Assembly: GCF_022539505.1 (NCBI RefSeq)
Contig: NC_061514.1
Span: forward strand, 38,221,769 to 38,285,768
Source: Lolium rigidum
Taxonomy: Eukaryota > Streptophyta > Magnoliopsida > Poales > Poaceae
Direction of reading: 5' to 3'
Length of the DNA: 64,000 nt
A program made the translations under genes and the position numbers. The notes under the pieces were generated by a model. That model searched no databases. It had not been told where the DNA came from and worked only from the letters and a program-made list of their open reading frames with translations. Below, piece after piece: positions 23,754 through 36,267 of this stretch. Position 1 is the first letter of the stretch; every line of letters begins with the position of its first letter.

Positions 23754-25184
23754 TAATGACACATGGTTTATGGATATATTTGTTGGAGATACTCATGCTT
23801 TACTTAATTGTTAACAACTAAAATTGTAAGCAAATGCATTTGTGAGCCCCTTTTCGAAAGCATCGGAACTTTGACTCGCTAATGTCCCCTAGGACCCGAG
23901 TTCTTGTTATCTGTTCCGAGATTGAGCGCTCTACCCGTACTTGGGGATTACTACTGGGACCCCCTCACCCATTACCTTTTCTCAAGTCTGTTGAAAAGGG
24001 GGCCACAACCTTGGTTTTATTTTCTCATATGCACGATATGCACAATTTACTTCTTGTTGCCTTCGGGTATTTATATTCTGTAATGTACTACATAATTGCT
24101 AGACGACTTATCTAGTGCCTAGCCGTTAGTGCCCGCCTAGACGCCTACCCAACCCTGAGTCCGCTTCGGTGTGCGGCCGAGCTTCGTTACGGGTAGCTTA
24201 GTGGGGTGGCCCCCTAGACTTTCTTGTTGAAGTGGGAACGGTCTTGTTGTGAGACATTCACATGTTGTAAGTGGGTTGAGCATGCGTATGGTTATATTTG
24301 GGCAACCCCTGCAGGGTGTACATCTTATCGATAAGCCGTGTCCGCGGTTATGGACGACTTTGAATTGTATAGCTCGATCATAGAACAACTTACACCTTTA
24401 TGTTGCTGTTAATAATTTGCTAATAACTTGCGTAATAATATAGCATCACTACAACGGTTACCTAATAAAACTTGTCAACCGTGTGAGTGCCCTTGTTAGT
24501 ACTTCTTCCTTTGTGAAGGGGGAATGCATCGGGTGTGTTATGTTTGCAGAGTATAGAACTGTTAGTTTATGCGCTCTCTCACCTTCTCTGATAGACATAT
24601 ATTGTAGAGTGTCTCTATTGGTTTTTAGTGCTTGTGCGCTGCCGCTTAACCCCACCATATTGCCTATGATGTTCCTCTTGCGTTCTCTAAGTCCCCTGCG
24701 TACCTCAAGTACAAAGGACGGTGACGAATGCATATACGTCTTGAAATATTGTTAAGTACGAACCCGTACTTATTGCTGCTTTGGGACATAACAGGGTAGG
24801 TATGAAGACATGTTCGATGAAGACGATGTTAGCAAGGTTACCCTCCGGCTTCGCCTAGGCAGGGTTATGGACATCACTGGTTATCTTCAGGACTCTTAGT
24901 CCAATTTGTATCTTGTTCGTACTCGGATGTATTCGATCTTCTGTATGATTTGGATTTTTGTATTGTATATTTGTATCTTGACTCGTTGGAGTCGTTGTGC
25001 TAATATATGTTTCTTGTGGGCTCTATTGTAAACCTGTTGTAATGTTACTGCTCGTGGTAATTCCTCTGGCATCACGTGTGTGCTTCGTCACGCACGTCGT
25101 ATCGGAGTGCGTCTCTGAATCGATATCGTGCGGATTTTGGCGGGATCGCTAAAATCCTCGTGGTACCGGTTCCGGAGCGTCACA
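23754..25184 (+). mobile_element. Retrotransposon remnant flanking element A
   Basis: This continues the sequence interrupted at 17075. It has no coding signal and contains motifs such as gataagccgtgtccgcggtt. It ends ccggttccggagcgtcaca, which resembles the end of a long LTR (…CGTCACA). I cannot find the opposite LTR or a duplication, so class and boundaries are uncertain. Confidence 0.35.
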
Positions 25185-25229
25185 ATAGCGGCTCCTACAC
25201 CATGATAGGTTTTCACTTTGTCGCTTCCT

Positions 25230-25355
25230 TTTCGCAATGAACAGTGTGTTTTTGTACCCTTTATGAATGGTTGTGTGCATCCGAGCTATGCAGAGGTCGG
25301 TTGTATTATGTCAAACTTTTTAAGTAATAAAGTATCCTTTTTTGAAGAAAAAAAG
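25230..25355 (+). mobile_element. Probable retroposon 3' tail
   Basis: The stretch runs through catccgagctatgcagaggt to taataaagtatcctttttt and a short A-rich tail. This is a 3'-UTR-like end with a polyadenylation-type motif, as in plant LINE or SINE insertions. It abuts the DUF6598 fragment. No clean target-site duplication was found. Confidence 0.35.
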
Positions 25356-25540
25356 GAATTGAGCATCACAATTTGCTTAGATTGTTGTTTAGCATCTTCG
25401 ATAGCTCCATCAGGAAGTGAGCAACATAAATCTGGACCACCATATTGAGAAGGTGATGAACCCCATTCAACAAGACATGCACGTGAGATAGTGGCCTGGA
25501 GAGAATGCTCAACTTGCTCACAACAAGAAATTGAGGAGCT
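25356..25540 (-). pseudogene. Inverted DUF6598 gene fragment
   Basis: The minus strand matches about 185 bases of the intact DUF6598 gene, corresponding to roughly 13810-13994 of its third exon. Shared landmarks are the ends encoding LPSQYGG, CCSLPDGAIEDA and SKQIVMLD. Many substitutions and an altered stretch around 25383-25393 show divergence, and neither the rest of the exon nor the other exons are found next to it. It is a truncated relic, perhaps of a paralogue, lying 11.5 kb from the intact gene in opposite orientation. Confidence 0.8.
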
Positions 25541-25762
25541 AGCTGGATGCGATTTTTAGCGGCAACACCCCCATAATCTTTTAGAGAGCCTTTAGGATCT
25601 CGAGTGGAGATGCTCTAATTAACTGTCTAAGTGGTACATACACGAAGCCTCCGGTATCCACCGCGACGAATTATGTCCACAGCTTACTGAGGTTGCCTCT
25701 TCTGTTGAATACAAGGTCCTCTAATCCTCCCTCTCACTTGTGAGTTGTAACTATGGTAGACA

Positions 25763-25862
25763 NNNNNNNNNNNNNNNNNNNNNNNNNNNNNNNNNNNNNN
25801 NNNNNNNNNNNNNNNNNNNNNNNNNNNNNNNNNNNNNNNNNNNNNNNNNNNNNNNNNNNNNN
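25763..25862. other. Assembly gap (100 N)
   Basis: Exactly 100 N, the usual placeholder for a gap of unknown size. Features on the two sides should not be assumed adjacent. Confidence 0.99.
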
Positions 25863-26159
25863 CATGCACTATGCTTTTACGTTGTAGGGCACTCAAGTAA
25901 AAAAAATACAGTTGGTCATATAATCCCGGTTATATGGATATTTTTTATACTAGGGTCTTTACTCTCGGTATAAGAAAATTAACCGAACTAATGGAGTTTT
26001 TCGATAAGGGTATGGAATTACCAATGGAGTGGGTCTTGTTAGTTTTTGTGATCAATCCATTTTTTAAGGAAAACGCTTCCGATCCGTCGACCGATCGCTG
26101 TCGTCGTCGCTCGCTCCCGCGCGGCCCATATAGGCCTGGTTTTTCGGCCCAAAACTGGA

Positions 26160-26840
26160 GTGTTGCTTTTTTTTAAAGAAATGTGCAGTGTTGTTTTCAG
26201 ATTTGTAACAATTAGATAAAAATTTGTTGTAAACTCACACGACATAATTTGTAAGATTTTTCTAAGTGATATGTTACAAAAATGTGTGTTTCTTGATATG
26301 TTGTAAACAGATGACTTTTTTGTTATAATTATTTGTGATTTTTGGTGTAATTGTTTTAGTCATGGACACTTTTTTTCGTAGAGATGTTGTATACGTTTGT
26401 TAGTTTTGTAACTATTACGTATAAAGTTTATAAAGAAAGCATGTAAGAGATATTGTAATGTTTACCTGGGCGTTTGCCATAATTTTTTTTGTTGTAATCG
26501 CCTATAATTTTTGGTAAAATACTTGGTGATTTTTATTGTAATTAAATATATAGAAAATGTGTTATTGTTTAACCAATTTTTCATAGTCACGAACACATGT
26601 TTTTTGTTGTTATAGCTTTTGATTTTTTTATTGTAATTGTTGTCAATTTTTGTTGTAAACCAACATGTAGAAAAATAGTTGTTAATTATCCATTTTTTTA
26701 TAACATTTACATTTTGAATTTTTGTTGTGAATATTTTGTTGTAATAGTATATATTTTTTGTAAGCGGGGTGAGGATTTTGTTGTAATACTCGTTATGACT
26801 CAGATCTGTCGCCGGGTGGCATTTTTATTGTAAATATTGA
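26160..26840. repeat. AT-rich region of recurring 'ttgttgtaa' motifs
   Basis: Variants of ttttgttgtaat recur about every 30-120 bases, with companion motifs such as catgtagaaaa. Both sides have GC-rich segments containing 'gatccg…cgaccgat' (26079-26110 and 26965-27000). This may be the interior of an unidentified transposon. No coding is supported. Confidence 0.4.
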
Positions 26841-27663
26841 GGATGTCAGGCCCAAAAAGATATAACTTTTCAGTTTAACTGGGGAAGAGAAGGACTGCGG
26901 GTTGAGTTTCCAAAAACTAGGGGGCAAAACATAAAAGTTACACTACGGTTGATTCTGGATGTCGGATCTTGATCCGACGGAGCGGAGGACGACCGATTTC
27001 TCTCCCTTTTTCAGGAGACCGACGGTCAGCGTCGCCCATTTTTTAACCCTCTTTTGCTTAGCGCCAGATTGTAAGACTAAAGACTAAGAGACGAGAAAAT
27101 GGAAAATTATTGGTCCCAATTCATGTGCAACCGAAAATTATTGATCTCTGATTAAACTACTCACAGTGTGAGCAATTAAAATAATAACATGCACCAACAT
27201 GCAATGCTAACTAAGTACTATTTATATTTTTGAAATGTAAATCTACCACCTAGCGGTGATTTTTTAAATTCTAGTAAATCGCTCGTTTAGAGCGAATTAA
27301 CAGCTAAATTGACAGCGGCTTCACTGCTGAGTTGGCAGAAAAGGAGACCATTTGTTGAGGTGGACATGGGCCCCACATGGTAGCCCTATTAAAAATGCTA
27401 AATATATTCACACCTTTCTTGCCCACGACTTGCCCACCTAACCCGAATGACTATGTCGTCGGCCTGCCTCCGGCGACCAACCGTGCCCTTGCAAAAGGCC
27501 TCCATAACACCCCACACCGCAAACCCGCCTCCTCCTCCACCGAGTCCACCAAGCCACGCAACCGCTCCCACCGCCCGCGGCACATGGACCTCTCCGATTA
27601 GCAGATCGGGACCGAGGCGACGTCCTGCACGATTGGTGGCATCATGGGAAACAAGGTCACGAG
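26841..27663. other. Flank left of the CACTA element, no supported gene
   Basis: Contains a short GC-rich frame around 27377-27601 with no recognisable domain. If the CACTA element is removed, this sequence continues into 31648 onward (…gggaaacaaggtcacgag then gaaccttgcccggcgg), so the target may have been a gene-like GC-rich sequence. Confidence 0.3.
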
Positions 27664-28009
27664 GAACACTAGTAGGGAAATGCTTATAGGTGGAGCTTAG
27701 TTCTGTGGCGCACCACTAAAAATGCGCCACAGAAAGCTTTTTTTGGCGCATCAGAATGGATGCGCCACAAAAATAACTTATTTTTATGGCGCACTACTAA
27801 ACCATGCGCCACAGAAATTAGGTGGGGCCCACATCCTGCCACCACCAATAATTAGTGTAGTTATTTCTGTGGCGCACAGGGCATGCTGCGCCACAGAAAT
27901 AAGTGTTCTGTGGCGCACTAGTTCTGGTACGCCACAGAAATAAGTGTTTCTGTGGCGCACTAGTTCTGGTGCGCCACAGAAATAGTGCCTCTTATATCAC
28001 TGCCGTACC

Positions 28010-28175
28010 CCCTCCCTCACCCGTACCCCCTCTCTCCCCTCTCGATCCCTACTGCGCATTGCCGCCTTCCATGGTGAGCGTCGCCGCCGCGGCCCCTCCT
28101 CCTCCACTGCCGTACCCCCTCCCTCGCCCGTACCCCCTCTCTCCCCTCTCGATCCCTACCGCGCGTCGCCGCCTT
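28010..28175 (+). repeat. Direct duplication with start-codon context inside the CACTA element
   Basis: The block taccccctctctcccctctcgatccctac…cgccttccatggtgagcg occurs twice in tandem, with atggtgagcg at 28070-28079 and 28178-28187, about 108 bases apart. Each repeat ends in a purine-flanked ATG. Confidence 0.6.
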
Positions 28176-28233
28176 CCATGGTGAGCGACGCCGCCGTCGC
28201 CGTCGCCTTCCTCTGCGAGGGCCGCATGCCGCC

Positions 28234-31221
28234 ATGCTCCACCCGTCCCCACCACCATCAGCAGCACATGCCGCTGCGGCGTGGAGGAGGAGGGGCCGCG
28301 GCGTGCAGGAGAAGGCTCCGGCGCCGCATCAAGGAGGAGGAGGAGCCGCGTCCTCCTCCTCCACCCCTGTTGTCGGTGAGCTCCACCTCTTCCCTCCCCT
28401 CCCTCTTCCTCTCCCGCGCGAGCACAAAGTGCTCGATGAAATGCTGATGTGCTGCTGTGCTGCTGTTGTGCTCGATGAAATACTGCTGTGCTCCCCTTTT
28501 CTTATACTGTATAACTTGGCTAATTACAGAGAGGGGGAGAAGGTTGGTGTTAATTGATGTCATTTATCATTGTTGATGTCATTGTTGCTGTCATTGTCCT
28601 GGTGAACTACTGTTGCTAGCTTGCTGTCATTGTTGATGTCATTGTCCTGGTGAACTACTGTTGCTATTGCTTGTGTGTGCATGCTCTAAATGGTCAAATG
28701 ATCATCATGTGCTAGTGATTTACTTACTGGCTCATTGCTCATGCCTTTTACTTAATGTCCTATGCTATTGCTATGTCTCTGTAGCTTCTCACCATGTATT
28801 GGTGACCTGCCTTGATGCTTCCATAGCATCTTGGTATGATTGTTGTTGCCTAATTCAATTATCTAAAAAGGTTTTCTTTATTGATGTCAGATAATTGGAT
28901 GAACTCCTTATGCAGTAATGATTCCTTTGATGTGTTATTGAAGCTTGGATGGAAGCCAACTAGTGTTGGGTACCCTAGCTTTGTTTTGAACTCAACTGAG
29001 TAATGATAAATTTCTAATTCTTGTTGGCTTGGATGAATTTATGGTTGATGTAACCTCAGCAGTGGTTCACTGGTGTGATTTCTTGTGATGTGCTGTGCTG
29101 TGACCTCATAAGCTCTTGCTACTGCCACTGGTTGCATCTCATAGTTGGATAATTGGTGAAAATAGAGATATTCACAGTAGGGAATCATGTAAATGAATGC
29201 CACTGTGGTATCCTTTGAAGAAAATGGAAGTTTCTGATGGTTTAAAAGACTAGGTGATGCTAGGTTATTAAGTTGGCTGTCAAGGTTGGTTTTATCTGGT
29301 TAACTTGGATAGGCTATGTGTTCTTGCTTACTTATGCATATCCATCTATACTCGGATTTACTAGCTCAGGCTTGGCCTCTCTCTTGCCAGCATCACTTGG
29401 TTACTACCAAGTGATGATTAATCCCTTATGGTACCCCAGCTTTGTTTTAAACTCAACTGAGTAATGATAAATTTCTATTAGTTGTTGGCTTTGATGAAAA
29501 TAGAGATATCCACAGTATGGGATCATGTAAATGAATGCCACTGTGGTATCCTTTGATGAAAAATGGACTGTTTCTGATGGTTTTAAAAGGCTAGGTGGTG
29601 CTAGGTGATTCAGTTGGCTACCAAGACTTGTCTCATCCGGTTAGGCTGGGATATGCTATGTGTTCTTGCTTGTTTAGGCATATCTATCACTTACTCGGAT
29701 TTACTCGGTTCTTGCTTGGCCTCTTCTTTGCCGGCATCACTTGGTCTATACCAAGTGATGAATAATCCCTACGGAGCATCTGCTCCATGCTAAATGGTTC
29801 TCTTTATAAATGATTTGGTCTTTAATTTTATTTGTACTTGCCGATGATTAGAATGTTTGGTCACTTGTGCACTCCGGGGTGGGGCCAGTGAGGCTGGTGT
29901 GATGGCACAAATATCAATCTCTTGTGCATCCTACCTGGCCTCGCTGACCCCATCCCTGAATGTTAATATTTGTTTGGACCAACAAAGTATGAGGTATATG
30001 CTATCTAGTTGATACCACTTGGCTCTTTCTTCCTTTTTTAGTGCCGATGATTAGAATGTTTGGTCACTCGTACACTCAGGGGTGGAGCAAGTGAGCCTGG
30101 TGTGATGGCACAAATATCAATCTCTTGTGCATCCTATCTGGCCTCACTTACTCCATCCGTGAATGTTAATATTTGTTTGGACCAACAAAGTATGAGGCAT
30201 ATGTTATCTAGTTGATACCACTTGGCTCTTTCTTCCTTTTTTAGTGCCGATGACTAGAATGTTCGATCAACTGTACACTCCGGGGTGACGCCAGTGAGCC
30301 TGGTGTGATGGCACAAATATCAATCTCTTGTGCATCCTACCTGGCCTCACTGACGCCATCCCGGAATGTTCATATTTGTTTCGACCAACAATGTATGAGG
30401 CCCTCGTCATTCCATTTGCTTTGGTTTTTCGTAATGCCGATGATTAGAATGTTTGGTCACCTATACACTTGGGGGAGGGGCCAGTGAACCTGGTGCGATG
30501 ACACAAATATCAATCTCTTGTGCATCCTACTTGGTTTCGCTTACCCCTTCTCTAAATGTTAATATTTGTTCCGACCAACAAAATATGAGGCATTCCATTT
30601 AGTTCATACTAGCTACTTGTCTCTTATTTGAGTTGGCACTTCTTAATTGCATTGGCATTTCTTCCATTTTAGTGCCGATGATTAGAATGTTCGGTCAACT
30701 GTACACTCCGGGTGACGCCGTGAGCTCCGGTGTGATGGCACAAATATCAATCTCTTGTGCATCCTACCTGGCCTCGCTGACGCCATTCCGGAATGTTCAT
30801 GTTTGTGTTGGCCAACAATGTATGAGGCATTTATTCCATTTTGTCTTGTGCATCGGATTTGTTGGCCTTTCTTCCATTTTAGTGCCGATGATTAAATTGT
30901 TTAGTCACCGTACAATTGGGGGTGGCGTTAGTGAGCCTGGTAAGATAACACAAATATCAATCTCTTGTGCATCGGACTTGGTCTCACTAACGCCATCCCT
31001 AAATGTTAATATTTGTGTTGACCAACAATGTATGAGGCATTTATTCCATTTCTCTTGTGCATCGGACTTGGACTTGGTCTCACTTTCTTCTATTTTAATC
31101 AGATAAGGAACCGGATGAAGTCCCCGATGCAAGCGAGCCTGGGGGTGGAGAGGAGGGAGCAAAGGAGGAACCGGATGAAGACCGCTTTGTATCTCGAAAT
31201 GGTGAAATTTGTAGGAATTAA
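28234..31221 (+). CDS. Possible two-exon small gene inside the CACTA element
   Basis: This is a speculative model. A first exon, 28234-28375, would end at a good donor (gtcg|gtgagc). A last exon, 31103-31221, starts after ttttaatcag and ends at a taa. The phases agree and give about 86 aa ending ICRN. The last exon encodes an acidic segment with EEPDED and a repeated 'ggaaccggatgaag'. The intron would hold the tandem arrays. It may be a gene fragment captured by the element or part of a degenerate element gene; more exons may exist. Confidence 0.25.
28970..29790 (+). repeat. Two-copy duplication inside the CACTA element
   Basis: The block containing ctttgttttgaactcaactg, ccactgtggtatcctttga, tgctatgtgttcttgctt and a hairpin-like catcacttgg…ccaagtgatga occurs once at about 28975-29430 and again at about 29440-29775, with substitutions and indels. 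Confidence 0.6.
29839..31080 (+). repeat. Six-unit tandem array of about 200 bp
   Basis: Units start with tgccgatgattagaatg or a variant at 29839, 30042, 30245, 30435, 30673 and 30883, spaced 203, 203, 190, 238 and 210 bases. Each contains cacaaatatcaatctcttgt, a 'gcctcgctgac' part, aatgttaatatttg and gaccaacaa…tatgagg. The last units are the most diverged and lead into the acidic exon-like sequence at 31103. Confidence 0.88.
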
Positions 31222-32872
31222 GAGTTGTATGTAAAACATTTGACAATTGTCACTATATATGTATCTCGATCGGGCTCTAATTAATGTGATGATGATGTCT
31301 ATGTTATCTGTGCAATGTACATGCTATTTATATTATATCTGCAATTGTATATAATCTGTATAATATATGTATACTGCTGTGTATAACATGTATGTGTATG
31401 GAAGGGAGCTCAAAATCTTGTATAATACGAGCAATTTCTGTGGCGCACTGAAACGAACTTCTGTGGCGCATCTTTTTCTGTGGTGCACCGAAATACTGGT
31501 GCGCCACAGAAACCTTAATTCTGTGGCGCATGAGAAGGTGCACCACAGAAACCTTATTTTTGTGGCGAAGTTTCTGTGGCGCACCATCCGTGCGCCATAG
31601 AATCTATTTTTGGTGCGCCACTAATGCGCCTTTTCCTACTAGTGGAACCTTGCCCGGCGGCAACCGGAGGTGGAGCAACACGACCGTGCTGGACGACAGC
31701 TCACCAAAGACAATGCGGGAAGATAGGTAGGGGTCATGCTGGACCAAAAGGTCATCGCGGAGACGAGGGTGACGTCATAAATGCCGGAGGAGGCTCCACC
31801 TTCTCTTTACTGGCTGGCCGGAGACTCTCCATGTCGACGAACTATTCATGGCGGTAGAACGGACAGTAGGCTGGGTCAGGGTTGTGGACGGTGAAGCTGG
31901 CGGGAGGACAGAAGTGCCCTGCCTCACCGGCGGAGGTAGGGCTGGGGAGTGTTCACATGCCAGCGGTGGGGGCAGTAGGTCCTCACGTGCCCAGGTCCGA
32001 GGATATCGAGTTAGGGCATCTCCAGCGGGCCAACCCAAATCGGCGACCAAATTTGTCTATTTCTAACCGTTTTGGTCATCTCGCGGATAGGATGCGTCTC
32101 GCGGTCCAACCGGCCTAAACACCGCGCGCAACGGGGCGACCCATTCGGCCCGCTGGCTAGTTGGCCCGCGCACAGGAAACAAATAGAAACGCACGAATTT
32201 TAAAAAGCGTGTGAAAACTTGATTGAAATTTCATTGATTCAAACACAATTTACATAGTTGGAAACTAAAATCTAAACTAATTCAAGCGCCACCATCTTCT
32301 TCGTTGTCGGAGACGAGGTCAACGATGGGTGGTGGCATCCAGATCTGCTGCGCCCAAGCAGGCACCTCTGCTGGTTGCTCGTACTACGGAGGCGGTGACG
32401 TCTACTGTGGAGGAGGCGCGAAGTGCAGGGTGTCGGTGGCGGAGGCGGTGAAACCTCCTAGCCGTCCCTCCCACGCAGCCAGTGGTGGCGCGTGCGGCAT
32501 CAGCGGTGGTGGCAGTGGCAGGGAGGCTATGTGCTCCGCCACCATTTGCGAGAGCTAGACGATGTCATCCAGCCCTGTCCATGACCATTTGGCCACTTCG
32601 TCGGCCAATGACGCGGCCATGGCGGCGGTCATGGCCGCATCCTCGTCGTAGCTATCCGGGAGGACCACCTCCAACTTGACAGCGGCCGGAGGCGCCTCCT
32701 CCATCTCGTTGTCTTCCTCTTCCTCGTCGTCGTCGTACAAGACCTCGTCTTCGATGTCAGGACGTCGTCACCGGGCATGAAATCCTGGCGACCGTGGATA
32801 ACCCGGTGCGCCTCGTGCTCCTAGGCGAGGAACTCGTGCCAGTCTGCCGGTAGACATCCTGCTGCTGCATCT

Positions 32873-34384
32873 TGATGTCTACTTCCCCCTCCTTTTCCTG
32901 TAGACAGTGTTGGGCCTCCAAGAGCAGAGGTTTGTAGAACAGCAGCAAGTTTTCCCTTAAGTGGATCACCCAAGGTTTATCGAACTCAGGGAGGAAGAGG
33001 TCAAAGATATCCCTCTCATGCAACCCTGCAACCACAAAGCAAGAAGTCTCTTGTGTCCCCAACACACCAAATAGGTGCACTAGTTCGGCGAAGAGATAGT
33101 GAAATACAGGTGGTATGAATAAGTATGAGCAGTAGCAACGATGCCAGTAAATAGCTTGCTGGCGTGTAGTTGATGGTGGTAGTATTGCAGCAGTAGTAAC
33201 GCAGTAAAACAGTAAACAAGCAGTAGTAACGCAGCAGTATTTAGGAACAAGGCCTAGGGATTAGACTTTCACTAGTGGACACTCTCAACATTGATCACAT
33301 AACAGAATAGATAAATGCATACTCTACACTTTTGTTGGATGATGAACGCATTGCGTAGGATTACACGAACCCTCAATGCCGGAGTTAACAAGCTCCACAA
33401 TTTGTTCATATTTAAGTAACCTTATAGTGTAAGATAGATCAAAAGACTAAACCAAGTACTAACATAGCATGCACACTATCACCTTCATGCATATGTAGGA
33501 GGAATAGATCACATCAATATTATCATAGCAATAGTTAACTTCGCAATCTACAAGAGATCATGATCATAGCATAAACCAAGTACTAACACGGTGCACACAC
33601 TCGTCACCTTTACACACGTGCGGGAGGAATAGAACTACTTTAATAACTTTGCTAGAGTAGCACATAGATAAATTGTGATACAAAACTCATATGAATCTCA
33701 ATCATGTAAAGCAGCTCATGAGATTATTGTATTGAGGTACATAGGAGAGAGATTAACCACATAGCTACCGGTACAGCCCCGAGCCTCGATGGAGAACTAC
33801 TCCCTCCTCATGGGAGCAGCGGCGGTGATGAAGATGGCGGTGGAGATGGCAGCGGTGTCGATGGAGAAGCCTTCCGGGGCACTTCCCCGCTCCGGCGGCG
33901 TGCCGGAACAGAGACTCCTGTCCCCCGGATCTTGGCCTCGCGATGGCGGCGGCTCGCGGAAGGTTTCTGTGGGTTTCGTCGAACGCCTCAGGGTTTTCGC
34001 GACGGAGGCTTTATATAGGCGAAGAGGCGGCGCAGGAGGGCTTCTGGGGGGCCCACACCATAGGGCGGCGCGGCCCCCCCTCTGGCCGCGCCAGGGTGTG
34101 GTGTGGGGCCCCCAGGGCTCCCCTCCGGCGGCTCTCGGGTGTTCTGGATGGTTCCGGGAAAAATAGGACCCTGGGCGTTGATTTCGTCCGATTCCGAGAA
34201 TATTTCGTTACTAGGATTTCTGAAACCAAAAACAGCGAAAACAGAAGCGGCACTTCGGCATCTTGTTAATAGGTTAGTTCCAGAAAATGCACGAATACGA
34301 CATAAAGTGTGCATAAAACATGTAGATAACATCAATAATGTGGCATGGAACATAAGAAATTATCGATACGTCGGAGACGTATCA
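32873..34384 (-). repeat. 3' LTR of element B
   Basis: 1512 bp. Read on the minus strand it starts TGATACGTCTCCGACG and ends GTAGACATCA. A TATA box (tatataa, minus strand, 34011-34017) marks the likely promoter. Confidence 0.9.
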
Positions 34385-36247
34385 GCATCCCCAAGCTTAG
34401 TTCTGCTCGTCCCGAGCAGGTAAAACGATAACACAGATAATTTCTGGAGTGACATGCCATCATAAACTTGATCATACTATTTGTAAAGCATATGTAGTGA
34501 ATGCAGCAATCCAAAACAATGGTAATGACATGAGTAAACAACTGAATCATAAAGCAAAGACTTTTCATGAATAGTACTTCAAGACAAGCATCAATAAGTC
34601 TTGCATAAAAGTTAACTCATAAAGCAATAATTCAAAGTAGAGGCATTGAAGCAACACAATGGAAGATTAAGTTTCAGCGGTTGCTTTCAACTTGTAACAT
34701 GTATATCTCATGGATAATTGTCAACATAGAGTAATATAACAAATGCAATATGCAAGTATGTAGGAATCAATGCACAGTTCACACAAGTGTTTGCTTCTTG
34801 AGGTGGAGAGAAATAGGTGAACTCGACTCAACATTGAAAGTAAAAGAATGGTCCTCCATAGAGGAAAAGCATCGATTGCTATATTTGTGCTAGAGCTTTG
34901 ATTTTGAAAACATGAAACAATTTTGTCAACGGTAGTAATAAAGCATATGCATCATGTAAATTATATCTTATAAGTTGCAAGCCTCATGCATAGTATACTA
35001 ATAGTGCCCGCACCTTGTCCTAATTAGCTTGGACTACCGGATCATCACAATGCACATGTTTTAACCAAGTGTCACAAAGGGGTACCTCTATGCCGCTTCG
35101 TACAAAGGTCTAAGGAGAAAGCTCGCATTGGATTTCTCGCTATTGATTATTCTCAACTTAGACATCCATACCGGGACAACATAGACAACGAGATAATGGA
35201 CTCCTCTTTTATGCATAAGCATGTAACAACAATTAATAATTTTCTCATATGAGATTGAGAATATATGTCCAAAACTGAAACTTCCACCATGGATCATGGC
35301 TTTAGTTAGCGGCCCAATGTTCTTCTCTAACAATATGCATGCTTAACCATAGGGTGGTAGATCTCTCTTACTTCAGACAAGACGGACATGCATAGCAACT
35401 CACATGAAATTCAACAATGAATAGTTGATGGCGTCCCCGGTGAACATGGTTATCGCACAACAAGCAACTTAATAAGAGATAAAGTGCATAATTACATATT
35501 CAATACCACAATAGTTTTTAAGCTATTTGTCCCATGAGCTATATATTGCAAAGGTGAATGATGGAATTTTAAAGGTAGCACTCAAGCAATTTACTTTGGA
35601 ATGGCGGAAAATACCATGTAGTAGGTAGGTATGGTGGACACAAATGGCATAGTGTTGTTTGGCTCAAGGATTTGGATGCATGAGAAGTATTCCCTCTCGA
35701 TACAAGGTTTAGGCTAGCAAGGTTGTTTGAAGCAAACACAAGCACGAACTAGTACAGCAAAACTCACATAAAAGACATATTACAAGCATTATAAAACTAT
35801 ACATCGTCTTCCTTGTTGTTCAAACATCTTACTAGAAAATATCTAGACTCTAGAGAAACCACTCATGCAAACCCAAATTTTAACAAGCTCTATGTATTTC
35901 CTCACTAATGGGTGCAAGGTATATGATGCAAGAGCTTAAACAAGAGCACAACAATTGCCAAGTATCACATTATTCAAGACATCACACCAATTTCTACATG
36001 TAGCATTTTCCAATTCCAACCATATAATAATTTAACGAAGCAGTTTCAACCTTCGCCATGAATATTATGAGCTAAGAACACATGTGTTCATACGAACCAG
36101 CGGAGCGTGTCTCTCTCCCACACAAGCATTTATTCAAACACAAACAAAAACAAAAGCATACGAGACGCTCCAAGTAAAGCACATAAGATGTGACCGAATA
36201 AAAATATAGTTTCAAGAGAAGGAACCTGATAATTTGTCGATGAAGAA

Positions 36248-36267
36248 GGGATGCCTTGGGCATCCCC
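36248..36267. other. Conserved hairpin in element B tail
   Basis: Same position relative to the other tails as in element A. One arm has lost one G (gggatgcc against ggcatcccc). Two taagcttggggatgcc motifs flank it on the minus strand, and a third directly precedes the 3' LTR. Confidence 0.65.

Larger units (their letters stand above)
27667..31644 (+). mobile_element. Complete non-autonomous CACTA transposon, 3978 bp
   Basis: The left terminus is CACTAGTAGGGAAATGC; the right terminus read on the minus strand is CACTAGTAGGAAAAGGCGC. A 3-bp duplication, gaa, lies at 27664-27666 and 31645-31647. Both ends carry many copies of ctgtggcgcac and gcgccacaga in both orientations (27695-27985 and 31437-31625), the typical subterminal arrays. 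The interior has no transposase; it holds tandem duplications and a possible small spliced gene. Mobility would need a transposase supplied in trans. Confidence 0.93.

Noticed and set aside
27377..27601. GC-rich 74-codon frame
   Set aside because: No recognisable domain, overlapped by an equally open minus-strand frame, and close to a transposon insertion site.
29839..31080. Possible CRISPR-like or centromeric satellite array
   Set aside because: Units of about 200 bp with no short repeat/unique spacer pattern and only six copies, located inside a CACTA transposon of plant DNA.
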